Shown here one piece after another: positions 26,108 to 35,640 of a DNA stretch of 64,000 nt. The position numbers and the translations under genes are program-made. Each line of letters begins with the position of its first letter. The stretch's first letter is position 1. A model generated the notes under the pieces. The model worked only from the letters and a program-made list of their open reading frames with translations. It had not been told where the DNA came from and searched no databases. This DNA is from Bacteroidales bacterium (GTDB taxonomy: Bacteria > Bacteroidota > Bacteroidia > Bacteroidales > F082), in assembly GCA_024710405.1 (NCBI GenBank), contig JANJUV010000012.1, positions 30,437-94,436 on the forward strand, in the 5' to 3' direction.

Positions 26108-27844
26108 ATGAAATTGAAGATTTTAGTTATATTCCTGCTCTTAATATCATTTTCGGGGCTGAACATCAATGCCCAGTCAGAAGCTGACGAACTTTACAGC
26201 GATACTTTATATTTGGATCAGGACAGCCTGTCTCTGGCCGAACCAGATACTTCCCTGTTTATCAAACAATTGGGTATATTCTCAACAGATGACTCCCCTG
26301 TTGTGAAGATGCTCGACAGTCTTTACAAGATCAGATATTTTGACAACAATATTTGGATCACTGATTCAGTAAACTGGAATAAATATGGTTATGCACCTGA
26401 TTATATTCCTACCTTTCCGGACTCGGTCTATGCCGAACGAATCGCAAAACTGAACCGCGAAACACCAATTGACCTTGTTTATAACAAACATGTACAGGCG
26501 TTTATAGATCTGTATGCCGTTCGCAAAAGAGGACTTACCAGCAGGGTAATGGGTCTGTCATATGTGTATTTTCCAATGTTTGAGGAGTTGCTCGACCGAT
26601 ATGATATTCCGCTTGAGATGAAATATCTGGCTGTTGTAGAATCAGCATTGAATCCGGTTGCAGGGTCACATATGGGAGCTAAAGGTTTGTGGCAGTTTAT
26701 GTATGGTACTGGAAAAGTGTATAACCTGAAGGTTACCTCACTTGTTGACGACCGTTTCGACCCCTATAAATCGACCGTTGCAGCATGCGAACACATGCGC
26801 GACCTGTATAATATTTATCAGGATTGGTTTTTGGTGCTCGCTGCCTACAATTCAGGTGCCGGTAATGTGAACCGTGCCATCCGCCGTGCCAGAGGGGTAA
26901 AGGACTACTGGGCAATCTGGCCTTATCTGCCCAGGGAAACACGCGGTTATGTGCCGGCATTTATCGCTGTAACATACGTAATGAACCACCCCACAGAACA
27001 TAACCTTTATCCTTTCCATCCGGGCATGATGATGAGCGGCACCGACACCGTCACCGTCAGGGATCTTGTTGCATTCGATCAGATAAGCGAAATGCTTGGC
27101 GTGCCAATAGAAGACCTCAGGTTCTTCAACCCACAGTTTAAAAAAGACATCATACCTGCCGGCCCCGAAAATCCTTATATCATCAGGATTCCCTCGGATT
27201 TCATCGGCCCTTTCCTGAACAATGAAAATGAACTATATGCTTATAAAACCAAAAAAGGGGTAGAAAAAGAAAAACTTGCCGAAGAAATCAAGAAAGTAAG
27301 CGACCAAAGCGTTCATATCGTCAGGAGTGGTGAAAATCTGGGGCTTATTGCGAAAAAATACAGGGTTAGTGTGAATCAGTTAAAAGCATGGAACAATATA
27401 AAACGAAACATGATCTATCCCGGCCAGCGACTAACTGTTTTCAGTTCCGGAACTCCGGCACCTATCACCGGAGAAACACCTGTCAAACGTTCGGGCACTT
27501 CAACACATCACACGGTAAAACGGGGTGAAACTTTAGGTAAGATCGCTTCAAAATACCAATGCACCGTAACTGACCTGCGCGAATGGAACAACCTTTCGGG
27601 TACAAATATCCAGATTGGTCAGAAATTGAGGGTGTATCCGGCCGAAAACCTGACGGAAAACAGGGAAGTGCCGAAAAATAACGGCAAGTTTATTTACCAT
27701 ACCGTAAAATCGGGTGATACACTTTGGGATATTGCCAGGCAATATGATGGCGTTACTGTGGAGCAGATCAAAAAACTGAACAATCTGAATAATAAATCAA
27801 GGATTATGCCTGGTCAGAAGCTGAAGATAGCTACTGTAAGCTGA
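26108..27844 (+). CDS. MltD-type membrane-bound lytic murein transglycosylase with three LysM repeats
   Basis: A 578-residue exported enzyme that cleaves peptidoglycan strands to 1,6-anhydromuropeptides. A signal peptide ([15 protein letters not shown]) is followed by the SLT domain (about 150-290) with catalytic Glu in AVVESALNP, then [14 protein letters not shown] and [14 protein letters not shown]. Three LysM modules lie in the C-terminal third, each with the YxVxxGxxLxxIA pattern ([39 protein letters not shown]), for glycan binding. Start chosen at ATG 26108 because the longer frame begins in the promoter. Confidence 0.92.
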   Translation: MKLKILVIFLLLISFSGLNINAQSEADELYSDTLYLDQDSLSLAEPDTSLFIKQLGIFSTDDSPVVKMLDSLYKIRYFDNNIWITDSVNWNKYGYAPDYIPTFPDSVYAERIAKLNRETPIDLVYNKHVQAFIDLYAVRKRGLTSRVMGLSYVYFPMFEELLDRYDIPLEMKYLAVVESALNPVAGSHMGAKGLWQFMYGTGKVYNLKVTSLVDDRFDPYKSTVAACEHMRDLYNIYQDWFLVLAAYNSGAGNVNRAIRRARGVKDYWAIWPYLPRETRGYVPAFIAVTYVMNHPTEHNLYPFHPGMMMSGTDTVTVRDLVAFDQISEMLGVPIEDLRFFNPQFKKDIIPAGPENPYIIRIPSDFIGPFLNNENELYAYKTKKGVEKEKLAEEIKKVSDQSVHIVRSGENLGLIAKKYRVSVNQLKAWNNIKRNMIYPGQRLTVFSSGTPAPITGETPVKRSGTSTHHTVKRGETLGKIASKYQCTVTDLREWNNLSGTNIQIGQKLRVYPAENLTENREVPKNNGKFIYHTVKSGDTLWDIARQYDGVTVEQIKKLNNLNNKSRIMPGQKLKIATVS

Positions 27845-27864
27845 TCCTGCAAAACCCAAAGGTT

Positions 27865-28890
27865 ATGAAAGTTTTTGTCGTTTCCATGCGTGGTTTGCAC
27901 TGGTTGACCACTGTTGTTGTATTGTCTGGATTACTGCTGCTGTCATTCTCCTGCGAACAGAAAGGCCCCAGAAGTGCCCGGTCAGTCGGTGTTACTTCTG
28001 AGATACTTGTAGTCACGCAAAACAAAGAACAATGGAAGGGAATTGCTGGTGAAGCCATACGCGCCTACTTTGGGCAGTCACAGTATGGACTACCTCAGGA
28101 AGAACCCATCTACAACATTGCCAATATTGAACTGGAGAATATGTCGGATATGTTTCAGAAACACCGTAATATTCTACTTGTTGAAATGGGTAGCAAACAA
28201 GAAAAACCAATCGTTGAAACACGTGCTGATTTGTGGGCCAAACCGCAACGCGTGGTTAAGATAAGGGCAGCCAATCCTGATCAATGGGTGCAGACATTTG
28301 ATGAACACAAGGAGAGTATCCGGCTGCTTTACGACCGCACAGAGAGAGAAAGGTTGATGAATATTTTCAGGCCAACCGCCAAAACAGATGTTGCTGAAGC
28401 CTTGTTCCGGCATCTGGGCGTTTCCATGATCATTCCAGAAGGTTTTTTCGTGGCCAAAACCGAAAATGACTTCATGTGGATCAGAAGAGAAACACCTGAG
28501 AACAGTCAAGGAATTATTGTGTACAGAATTCCATACAGGGATACCCTCCAGCTGACTGATAACAGACTTACCTACACACGCGACTCAATAGTAAGCCGGC
28601 ACATTCCCGGCCCCTCACCCGGCTCATTTATGACAACAGACAAGGAATTTGTCCCGCCAATGAGCCAACGAATAAATTATTTCGTGGAAGATTTTGCCAT
28701 CGAAAACAGAGGCATGTGGAAACTAATTGGTGATTTTATGGCAGGACCGTATCTTTCATATACGGTAATAGACCAATCCAAAGGCCATTTGATCACGGTC
28801 GAAGGTTACGTTTATGCCCCAAACAAAGACAAACGCGATTTGCTCCGTCAACTTGAAGCCGTATTGTTCAGCTTAAATTTGAATCCTTAG
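27865..28890 (+). CDS. DUF4837 family lipoprotein
   Basis: A 341-residue protein with a lipoprotein signal peptide (hydrophobic stretch then LLSFSCEQKG, lipobox Cys about residue 30). The body resembles the DUF4837 family known in Bacteroidota, with conserved FxxxRRETPE-like and REYF-type segments (WIRRETPENSQGI, IVYRIPYRDT). It follows the transglycosylase gene by 20 bases and probably shares its transcript. Function unknown; an envelope role is inferred only from lipidation and context. Confidence 0.75.
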   Translation: MKVFVVSMRGLHWLTTVVVLSGLLLLSFSCEQKGPRSARSVGVTSEILVVTQNKEQWKGIAGEAIRAYFGQSQYGLPQEEPIYNIANIELENMSDMFQKHRNILLVEMGSKQEKPIVETRADLWAKPQRVVKIRAANPDQWVQTFDEHKESIRLLYDRTERERLMNIFRPTAKTDVAEALFRHLGVSMIIPEGFFVAKTENDFMWIRRETPENSQGIIVYRIPYRDTLQLTDNRLTYTRDSIVSRHIPGPSPGSFMTTDKEFVPPMSQRINYFVEDFAIENRGMWKLIGDFMAGPYLSYTVIDQSKGHLITVEGYVYAPNKDKRDLLRQLEAVLFSLNLNP

Positions 28891-28945
28891 TTTCGGTTTA
28901 CCCAACCCGTAATTAGCAACGCGCAACGCGCAACCCGCTACCCCT

Positions 28946-29350
28946 TTAGTCCTTCTGGTACGTCACAATAATCTTCCCCATCGCGGTTTCTGATTCGGCT
29001 ACGATGGTACCATCAATCAATTTACCCAGCTCAGTCATGCGTGCCCCCATATCTTCAAACCGGTAATTGATAATACCGCTCTCCTGATCCAGCACCCAGA
29101 AAGCTTTGTAGGTTGTGTTGCCTGCAATGATACTCATAACTGAATCATTCTGAATTTCAAGTATGGTTTGCTTTTCACGCTCGGCAACCTGACGGAGCAT
29201 TTCGGGAGTTGAAGATTGTTCATTGAATTCAACCTTCACATCGGCAACCTTCCAGATGCCTGTCAGGTCGGGTCCCTTTTTTGTGGAGCATGAAACAATG
29301 GCCACCAAGCCTGATATCAGTAAAATAATCAGAAATAAGCGCGATTTCAT
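28946..29350 (-). CDS. small lipoprotein, lipocalin-like
   Basis: A 134-residue protein with a lipobox (VAIVSCSTKKG, Cys21). After it, DLTGIWKVADVKVEF resembles the opening of small lipocalin-like lipoproteins in which a GxW motif starts the barrel, and the rest is compatible with short beta-strands. It converges with the DUF4837 gene and has no partner gene. Ligand unknown. Confidence 0.65.
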   Translation of the reverse strand: MKSRLFLIILLISGLVAIVSCSTKKGPDLTGIWKVADVKVEFNEQSSTPEMLRQVAEREKQTILEIQNDSVMSIIAGNTTYKAFWVLDQESGIINYRFEDMGARMTELGKLIDGTIVAESETAMGKIIVTYQKD

Positions 29351-29525
29351 CTGTTCTTTTTTTTTGCAAAAATAAGGATATTTTGATCTGCTAAACGGCT
29401 AATTTCACTCTGTTCATCCCTCGCAACCATGCCATTCTGATCAAGTCCTCAGAGAAATCAATACTAATTTTTCATTCACAACTAATTCATTTTGTGTGCC
29501 CAAGAAACTTTCTTAAAAAAAACAC

Positions 29526-29555
29526 TTGACAAAATAAATATTTCTTTTACTTTTG
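29526..29555 (+). promoter_or_regulatory. promoter of the efflux operon
   Basis: TTG at 29526-29528 and TACTTTTG at 29548-29555, 19 bases apart. It is followed at once by the palindrome at 29563. Confidence 0.75.
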
Positions 29556-29562
29556 CCAAATG

Positions 29563-29582
29563 GTTTAACCATATAGTTAAAC
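29563..29582 (+). promoter_or_regulatory. TetR-type operator
   Basis: Inverted repeat GTTTAAC-N6-GTTAAAC lying right after the -7 box and 16 bases before the tetR ATG. Its place over the transcription start is that of an autoregulatory operator of the first gene, tetR. Confidence 0.7.
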
Positions 29583-29598
29583 TAATTAGCAAAAAAAT

Positions 29599-30204
29599 AT
29601 GACAACAGAAGAAATCATTCTGCAGGCAGCACGGAAAGTGTTCAGGGAAAAAGGGCTCGAAGGAAGCAGGATGCAGGAAATCGCCGATGAGGCAGGTATC
29701 AACAAAGCACTGCTGCATTACTATTTCAGGTCAAAAGACAAACTTTTCATGAAGATCTTTTCTGAAGCCATACAAAGCATGTTGCCATCCGTGCGGATTT
29801 CGCTACAGGAAGTTGAAACGCTGAACCAGTTTCTGTCATTTTTTGTTCATGAATATTTAAAACTGCTGAATGAACTGCCCTGGCTACCCAGATTCATCCT
29901 GCAGGAAGTCAACCGCAATCCAAAGCTTATCAAAGACATTATGGGAAACCGCGAGCTGCCCATCAATGAAATTGACCGCCTGATACGTCGCGATACCGAA
30001 AAAGGACTTATCATGCCCATCTCTGCTGAACACCTCATGGTTAATGTAATCTCCATGATCATTTTTCCATTTGCAGCCCGACCTGTGATACAGACCTTGA
30101 TTTTCAAGGATGATGAACATGCATATAAACAATTTCTGATTGATCGGAGTGAACAGATAACACAGTTTGTCCTGAGGTCAATTTCCATCCAATCAAAGCC
30201 CTGA
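29599..30204 (+). CDS. TetR-family transcriptional regulator
   Basis: A 201-residue repressor. The N-terminal helix-turn-helix is clear: RKVFREKGLEGSRMQEIADEAGINKALLHYYFRSKDKLF in overlapping pieces (about 12-50), with the typical GINKALLHYYF recognition region. The C-terminal half is the ligand and dimer domain and is not informative about the inducer. It heads an eight-gene efflux operon and overlaps the next gene by one base (TGATG), so it almost certainly controls that operon through the operator at 29563-29582. Confidence 0.92.
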   Translation: MTTEEIILQAARKVFREKGLEGSRMQEIADEAGINKALLHYYFRSKDKLFMKIFSEAIQSMLPSVRISLQEVETLNQFLSFFVHEYLKLLNELPWLPRFILQEVNRNPKLIKDIMGNRELPINEIDRLIRRDTEKGLIMPISAEHLMVNVISMIIFPFAARPVIQTLIFKDDEHAYKQFLIDRSEQITQFVLRSISIQSKP

Positions 30205-31472
30205 TGATGAAAACGCTGATGCTGACAATATTTTTAGTGTTTTCTTTGGCCATACAGGCACAGGAACCAAAAATTTTAACCCTCAATCAACTAACTGACA
30301 GTGCACTTGCAGCTTTTCCGCCAGGCAGGGGAAGGCAGATACTCGAGCAATCATTCGAGCTGAAAAAAAACATCGTCCGGGCGGGATTATATCCAAATGC
30401 GAATTTGAATGCACAGCTTTCCTATCAGTCGGATGTAACCAAAATCGAGATCCCCATGCCGGGCTTTAAGGCTCCGGAATTAGCCAAAGACTGGTATAGG
30501 GTGAATATTGACCTCTATCAAACCATGTATGATGGCGGAATGACAAAAGCAAGGCTAGAAACCGAGAATGCTGAATACCAATTGCAAATCAATAAAATTG
30601 AGCAGGCAGAAGAGCAATTGAAGAAAAAGGTAAATGATCTGTTTTACGGTGTTCTGATGGCCAACAACAGGATCAGGGTTTTAAACTTTGCAATAGCCAC
30701 TACACAGGCAATGATCTCAGAAACAGACACGCGAGCAAAAAAAGGAATGGTTTTAAAATCAGAACTTGCCGCAGTTGAGAGCGGTTTGCTTCAGTACAAA
30801 CAGCAGTTGGTGGAAGCATCAGCTGCCAGGAATGCTTCGCTTGAACTGCTTTCATCAGTGTGTAATGTTACAATTAGTGCTTCTGACAGCCTAAGCGTAA
30901 ACACACCAGAAAACAACCGGCCATACACACTCAACCGAAAAGATGCCGATGAATTTGGATTGCTTACAGGTCGTGCAAACAGCCTTATGCTGATGGAAAA
31001 AAGCAAGAGAAGACCTGCACTTGGGCTGTTCGGACAGGCAGGTTATGGCAGGCCGGGTTACAATATGCTTGATGATTCATTTGATGAGTATTTTCTGATT
31101 GGCATCAGACTTAATTACAACATCTGGGACTGGAACACTCATAAGCGAAATATTCAGGTTATCAGACTGCAACAAAAACAGACCGAGCTTGCCGAAGAAA
31201 ATTTCCGTATGCTTCACATGGGCAGGTGGAAAGCAATGATAAGAGAAGCAGAACAATTTGATTCGCTGCTTGCGCTTGATGATGAAATCATCAGGTTGCA
31301 GCAAACGGTGGTTGACGCAAGCCGTGCCCAGCTAAACAATGGTACCATAACAGGCGCTGCATTTGTGACTGAGCTCAACAAACTCCATCAATCAATCATT
31401 ATGCGCGAAAACCACAAGATCCTCCGCTCAAAGACCTATCATGAAATCAACTTACTTACCGGTAATCAATAA
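30204..31472 (+). CDS. TolC-family outer-membrane efflux protein
   Basis: A 422-residue exported protein with signal peptide (MMKTLMLTIFLVFSLAIQAQ). The body has long heptad-rich helices (ENAEYQLQINKIEQAEEQLKKKV and the matching late segment LAEENFRMLHMGRWKAMIREAEQFD in parts) separated by beta-strand regions, as in TolC trimers. It is somewhat short for the family but complete. It would form the outer-membrane duct for the HlyD-like and ABC proteins encoded downstream. Confidence 0.87.
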   Translation: MMKTLMLTIFLVFSLAIQAQEPKILTLNQLTDSALAAFPPGRGRQILEQSFELKKNIVRAGLYPNANLNAQLSYQSDVTKIEIPMPGFKAPELAKDWYRVNIDLYQTMYDGGMTKARLETENAEYQLQINKIEQAEEQLKKKVNDLFYGVLMANNRIRVLNFAIATTQAMISETDTRAKKGMVLKSELAAVESGLLQYKQQLVEASAARNASLELLSSVCNVTISASDSLSVNTPENNRPYTLNRKDADEFGLLTGRANSLMLMEKSKRRPALGLFGQAGYGRPGYNMLDDSFDEYFLIGIRLNYNIWDWNTHKRNIQVIRLQQKQTELAEENFRMLHMGRWKAMIREAEQFDSLLALDDEIIRLQQTVVDASRAQLNNGTITGAAFVTELNKLHQSIIMRENHKILRSKTYHEINLLTGNQ

Positions 31473-31477
31473 AGAAA

Positions 31478-32377
31478 ATGAAAACAATAAGATATTTCTC
31501 TCTTTGGGCAATGGGCTTTTTGGTCATACTTTCGTGCACGAGAACCGAAAAACCTTCAGACGCCTATGGCAATTTCGAGGCAGTCGAGATCATGGTATCG
31601 GCCATGGCTCCTGGGGCCTTGCTGTCATTGAATGTTGATCAGGGAGACCAGTTATATGAAGGGCAACTGGTTGGATTGATTGACACTACAGAAGCTTCGA
31701 TCAGGGTGGAGCAGGCCAAAGCACAACAGCAGGCCATAATGGCACGATTGCTTAATGTTAAGGCGCAACGCGAGGTGCATGACCAGCAACTGGCCAACCT
31801 CAGCCGAGATTATGACCGGGTTGCAAGCCTTTATCGCGAGGGCGCTGCCACACTGAAGCAGAAAGAAGATCTTGAAGGGGCAATCGCACTCACCGCAAAA
31901 CAATTACAGGCCACATTGGCACAGGCAACTTCCATTGAGGCCGAGGCAAGAGCAGTCGGACAGCAAGTCATGCAACTGGAAGAGGCCAAAAAGAAATGCT
32001 TTATTACAAACCCCTCTGGTGGAACTGTCCTTAGTACATATTCGCGTAAAGGAGAAACAGTTGTGTATGGTAAGCCACTATATAAAATTGCTGACCTGAG
32101 CAACATGGAACTTAAAGTGTATATTAGCGGCCGACAACTTGCCGGTTTCACGATCGGACAGCCAATTGAAGTGATCATTGACCAAACGGCAGAACAGGGC
32201 AACTCGTCCCTTAAAGGAGAGATAACCTGGATTTCGGCATCATCCGAATTCACCCCGAAAACCATACAAACCCGCGACGAGAGGGTTGATCTGGTTTATG
32301 CCATGAAAGTCCGTGTTCAGAACGATGGCAGGCTCAAGATCGGGATGCCCGGCGAAATACGGATTCTTCAACCTTAA
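31478..32377 (+). CDS. HlyD-family periplasmic adaptor lipoprotein
   Basis: A 299-residue membrane-fusion protein. A lipobox is visible in VILSCTRTEK (Cys about 18). The half-motif biotinyl-lipoyl segment (EIMVSAMAPGALLSLNVDQGDQLYEGQLVGLIDT in parts) is followed by a coiled-coil hairpin (about 70-155) and a barrel domain with ADLSNMELKVYISG. It resembles the YbhG-type adaptors that work with YbhFSR ABC exporters, which fits the two ATPases and two permeases downstream. It lies six bases after the TolC-like gene. Confidence 0.88.
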   Translation: MKTIRYFSLWAMGFLVILSCTRTEKPSDAYGNFEAVEIMVSAMAPGALLSLNVDQGDQLYEGQLVGLIDTTEASIRVEQAKAQQQAIMARLLNVKAQREVHDQQLANLSRDYDRVASLYREGAATLKQKEDLEGAIALTAKQLQATLAQATSIEAEARAVGQQVMQLEEAKKKCFITNPSGGTVLSTYSRKGETVVYGKPLYKIADLSNMELKVYISGRQLAGFTIGQPIEVIIDQTAEQGNSSLKGEITWISASSEFTPKTIQTRDERVDLVYAMKVRVQNDGRLKIGMPGEIRILQP

Positions 32378-32391
32378 AACACTTTAAAAAC

Positions 32392-32847
32392 ATGAAAATT
32401 AAATCTCTGGTTCTTTTTCTCGGAATTCTTGTTGCTTTCTCAGGCAATCAGGTTCAGGCACAAAAACTTAAAGCCGATGATGTACTGGGCATTTGGCTTA
32501 ACGAAGATGGCGATGCCCATGTTGAAATGTTCAAACGCGATGGAAAAATTTATGGAAAGCTGGTTTGGCTGAAATTTCCCATCGACGACGAAACCAAAAA
32601 ACCCAAACTGGACAAAAAAAATCCAGACAACAAACTCAAATCACGACCGGTTATGGGCCTTGAGATACTTACAGGCTTCACTTTCGACGGTTCATCAGAA
32701 TGGTCGGGCGGGCAAATCTATGATCCCAAATCAGGTAAAACCTATAGTTGCTATATGGCTTTTGACGAAAACAAAAAGCTCAAAATCAGAGGGTACATAG
32801 GTATCTCGCTAATTGGCAGAACAACTTATTGGACCAGAATAAAATAG
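32392..32847 (+). CDS. DUF2147 family exported protein
   Basis: A 151-residue protein with signal peptide (about 1-23, ending VQAQ). The rest matches the DUF2147 pattern: VLGIWLNEDGDAHVEM, GKIYGKLVWLK, a lysine-rich insert, GLEILTGFTFDGSSEWSGGQIYDPKSGKTYSC in parts, and RGYIGISLIGRTTYW. Members are small periplasmic or outer-envelope beta-barrel-like proteins of unknown function. Its place between the adaptor and the ATPase genes, with 14- and 6-base gaps, is unusual and suggests it works with or protects the exporter. Confidence 0.85.
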   Translation: MKIKSLVLFLGILVAFSGNQVQAQKLKADDVLGIWLNEDGDAHVEMFKRDGKIYGKLVWLKFPIDDETKKPKLDKKNPDNKLKSRPVMGLEILTGFTFDGSSEWSGGQIYDPKSGKTYSCYMAFDENKKLKIRGYIGISLIGRTTYWTRIK

Positions 32848-32853
32848 TATTCA

Positions 32854-33789
32854 ATGAAACAGATTGCCGTTGACATCAGAGACATCCGGAAATCCTATAC
32901 CGGCATAAAGGCCCTTCAAGGCATTAATATACAGATTAACAGCGGCGAACTCTTTGGATTTATCGGACCGGATGGAGCAGGCAAAACCAGCCTGTTCCAT
33001 ATCCTCACCAGCCTTGTAATACCTGATAGCGGGTCAGCAACGGTTGCCGGATACGATACCATACACGATTATCGCGAAATACGAAAAATTGTAGGTTATA
33101 TGCCTGGAAAATTTTCGCTCTATCAGGATCTTACGGTTGATGAAAACCTGAAGTTCTTTGCAGGCATTTTCCGGACAACCATTCACGAACATTTTGAATT
33201 ATACAAGGATATTTTTGCCCAGCTCGAACCGTTCAGAAAGCGAAAGGCAGGGCAGCTGTCAGGCGGAATGAAACAAAAACTGGCCCTTAGCTGTGCTCTT
33301 GTCCACAAACCTCAGCTGCTGTTTCTCGATGAACCAACAACTGGTGTAGATGCTGTGAGCCGTACTGAATTTTGGGAAATACTACAACGGATTAAATACA
33401 TGGGCATCACAGTTATTGTTTCAACGCCTTATATGGATGAAGCTGCCCTGTGTGACAGGGTTGCGCTTATGAATAAGGGAAGCATTATGGCTGTCAACAG
33501 CCCCGAAAACATTGTTCGTTCTTTTGGCAAAAATTTATATGCCGTCAAATCGGAGCAAATGTTTCCTCTTCCCGGTCTCCTTGCCACTATCGAGCACACA
33601 AAAGCGGTGTATCGCTCAGGCGAATATATTCACTATTTAAACGAGAAAGACGATTTTGACCCTGTGCTCATCGAAATCTATTTGCGGGCATGTGGTCATG
33701 GGATGATACAGGTGCATCAGATTGCTCCTTCAATCGAAGATTGTTTCATGGTATTGATGCAGCAAAGCAAAGCTCAAAAAGCAGCGTGA
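32854..33789 (+). CDS. ABC transporter ATPase (first of two)
   Basis: A 311-residue ABC ATPase. Walker A is GPDGAGKTS (about 39-47), the signature is LSGGMKQKLALSC (about 140-152), Walker B is LLFLDEPTTGVD. A C-terminal extension of about 90 residues after the ATPase core is present. It corresponds to the first half of the fused YbhF ATPase; the two halves are separate genes here. It pairs with the ATPase at 33808. Confidence 0.92.
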   Translation: MKQIAVDIRDIRKSYTGIKALQGINIQINSGELFGFIGPDGAGKTSLFHILTSLVIPDSGSATVAGYDTIHDYREIRKIVGYMPGKFSLYQDLTVDENLKFFAGIFRTTIHEHFELYKDIFAQLEPFRKRKAGQLSGGMKQKLALSCALVHKPQLLFLDEPTTGVDAVSRTEFWEILQRIKYMGITVIVSTPYMDEAALCDRVALMNKGSIMAVNSPENIVRSFGKNLYAVKSEQMFPLPGLLATIEHTKAVYRSGEYIHYLNEKDDFDPVLIEIYLRACGHGMIQVHQIAPSIEDCFMVLMQQSKAQKAA

Positions 33790-33807
33790 TTTCTCTCATA
33801 GGACAGA

Positions 33808-34545
33808 ATGGATCAGATACAGGCTATAGAGGTACACAATCTGGTGAAAAAGTTTGGCAACTTTGTCGCCAATGATAACTTGAATTTTTCGGTCGGACAA
33901 GGTGAGATCTTTGGCTTTCTGGGTGCAAACGGTGCCGGCAAAACCACAGCGATGAAGATCCTTTGCGGATTGTCAAAACCTACTTCGGGAAAAATACGCG
34001 TGGCAGGATACGATGTAACCCGTCAACCCGATAAAGTGAAGAAAAACATTGGCTATATGAGCCAGCGTTTTTCACTGTATAACGATCTCACCTTGAAGGA
34101 AAACTTCAGATTCTTCGGTGGTATATACGGATTGTCAGCTTCTGAAATAAAAAACAGGACCGTACAATTGCTCGACCGGCTTGGGTTGGGGAATGATTCC
34201 GGCAAATTGCTCAGCAGTATACCCGCCGGATGGAAGCAAAAGCTTGCTTTTTCAGTAGCCATCATGCACCAGCCCCGTATTGTATTTCTGGACGAACCCA
34301 CAGGAGGAGTCGATCCGATAACCCGCAGACAGTTCTGGGACCTGATCTATGAAGCTGCTGCAGAAGGAATCACTGTTTTTGTTACAACACACTATATGGA
34401 CGAAGCCGAATATTGCCAACGTGTTTGTATCATGGTGGATGGACGGATTGATGCCCTTGACACACCGGGTAATTTGAAAACGAATCATCATGCTGCCAAT
34501 ATGCATGAAGTGTTTCTGAAACTCGCCCGAAAAAAAAGCACATGA
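33808..34545 (+). CDS. ABC transporter ATPase (second of two)
   Basis: A 245-residue ABC ATPase with Walker A GANGAGKTT, a Q-loop (MSQRFSLYNDLT) and Walker B IVFLDEPTGGVD. The signature loop, normally LSGGxKQ, reads ISPAGWKQKLAF-like (SSIPAGWKQKLAF), a change from SGG to PAG also seen in some YbhF-type second ATPases. It overlaps the first permease gene by four bases. Confidence 0.92.
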   Translation: MDQIQAIEVHNLVKKFGNFVANDNLNFSVGQGEIFGFLGANGAGKTTAMKILCGLSKPTSGKIRVAGYDVTRQPDKVKKNIGYMSQRFSLYNDLTLKENFRFFGGIYGLSASEIKNRTVQLLDRLGLGNDSGKLLSSIPAGWKQKLAFSVAIMHQPRIVFLDEPTGGVDPITRRQFWDLIYEAAAEGITVFVTTHYMDEAEYCQRVCIMVDGRIDALDTPGNLKTNHHAANMHEVFLKLARKKST

Positions 34546-35639
34546 AAGGATTCATTTATAAGGAGTTTCTGCACATATTCCGTGATCCCCGAACCATGCT
34601 CATCTTGTTCGGAATGCCGATTGTACAGGTGCTTTTGTTTGGGTTTGCCATCACCAACGAAATCAACAATGCCGGTATTGCTATTCTGGATGAGTCGAAG
34701 GACGAAATGAGCATTGCACTCACTGACAAACTGCTTGCTTCGGGATATTTTACCCTGAAAGAAAACCTGAGAAGCAGGGACGAAATAGAAGCTGTATTCC
34801 GCAAGGGAAACACTAGTCTGGTAGTGGTTTTTGAACCACAATTCTCGAGCCGTTTCATCCGCGAAGGTCAGGCTGCAGTGCAACTAATTGCCGATGCCTC
34901 TGATCCCAATACTGCACATCTGCTGTCGGTTTTCGCATCGGGTATCATACGTGATTTCTCAGGAGATATAAGCATAATCAACAAACCTCCGTTGACCATA
35001 CGGATTCAGACCAATATGCTGTATAACCCCGAACTCAAAGGAGTTTTTATGTTTGTTCCCGGAACCATAACCGTTTTGCTCATGCTTATTTCGGCCATGA
35101 TGACCTCCATCTCCATTGCTAAAGAGAAAGAAATGGGTACTATGGAAGTTTTGCTGGTTTCACCTCTGAAAACATGGCAGATTGTTTCCGGAAAAGTTGT
35201 GCCGTACATTCTGCTTTCGTTCATCAATGCCCTGATCATATTGCTGCTCGCCTACACTGTTTTTGCCATGCCCCTGCGCGGAAGTCTCCTGCTTCTGCTC
35301 GCCGAAAGCATTCTCTTCATCGTCATGGCACTTACAATGGGTATTTTCATTTCCACCATCAGCAACACCCAGCAGCAGGCCATGTTGCTTTCCATGTTTG
35401 CCCTGATGTTACCAACCATTTTGCTTTCGGGTTTTATTTTTCCGGTCGAAAACATGCCTGATGCCCTGCAATACCTCAGTCATGTGATGCCGAGTAAATG
35501 GTTCATCGTTATCATCAAACAAATCATGCTCAAAGGTTTGGGCATCACCTACTTCTGGAAGGAAACCCTGATACTCGCCCTAATGACTGCATTCTTTCTC
35601 ATAATGAGCATTCGTAAATTTAATGTGAGACTTGCTTGA
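34542..35639 (+). CDS. ABC-2 type permease (first)
   Basis: A 365-residue membrane protein: one N-terminal helix (about 18-40), a large extracytoplasmic domain (about 45-175), then five helices. The motif IAKEKEMGTMEVLLVSPLK after the second helix is the ABC-2 permease signature (REREtGT-type). It would form the transmembrane half with the next gene. The start codon lies in the last codons of the ATPase gene. Confidence 0.9.
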   Translation: MKGFIYKEFLHIFRDPRTMLILFGMPIVQVLLFGFAITNEINNAGIAILDESKDEMSIALTDKLLASGYFTLKENLRSRDEIEAVFRKGNTSLVVVFEPQFSSRFIREGQAAVQLIADASDPNTAHLLSVFASGIIRDFSGDISIINKPPLTIRIQTNMLYNPELKGVFMFVPGTITVLLMLISAMMTSISIAKEKEMGTMEVLLVSPLKTWQIVSGKVVPYILLSFINALIILLLAYTVFAMPLRGSLLLLLAESILFIVMALTMGIFISTISNTQQQAMLLSMFALMLPTILLSGFIFPVENMPDALQYLSHVMPSKWFIVIIKQIMLKGLGITYFWKETLILALMTAFFLIMSIRKFNVRLA

Positions 35640-35640
35640 G

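Noticed and set aside
28905..28945. Tandem CGCAACGCGCAACGCGCAACC stretch
   Set aside because: Only two or three short units; low-complexity between convergent genes with no array structure.
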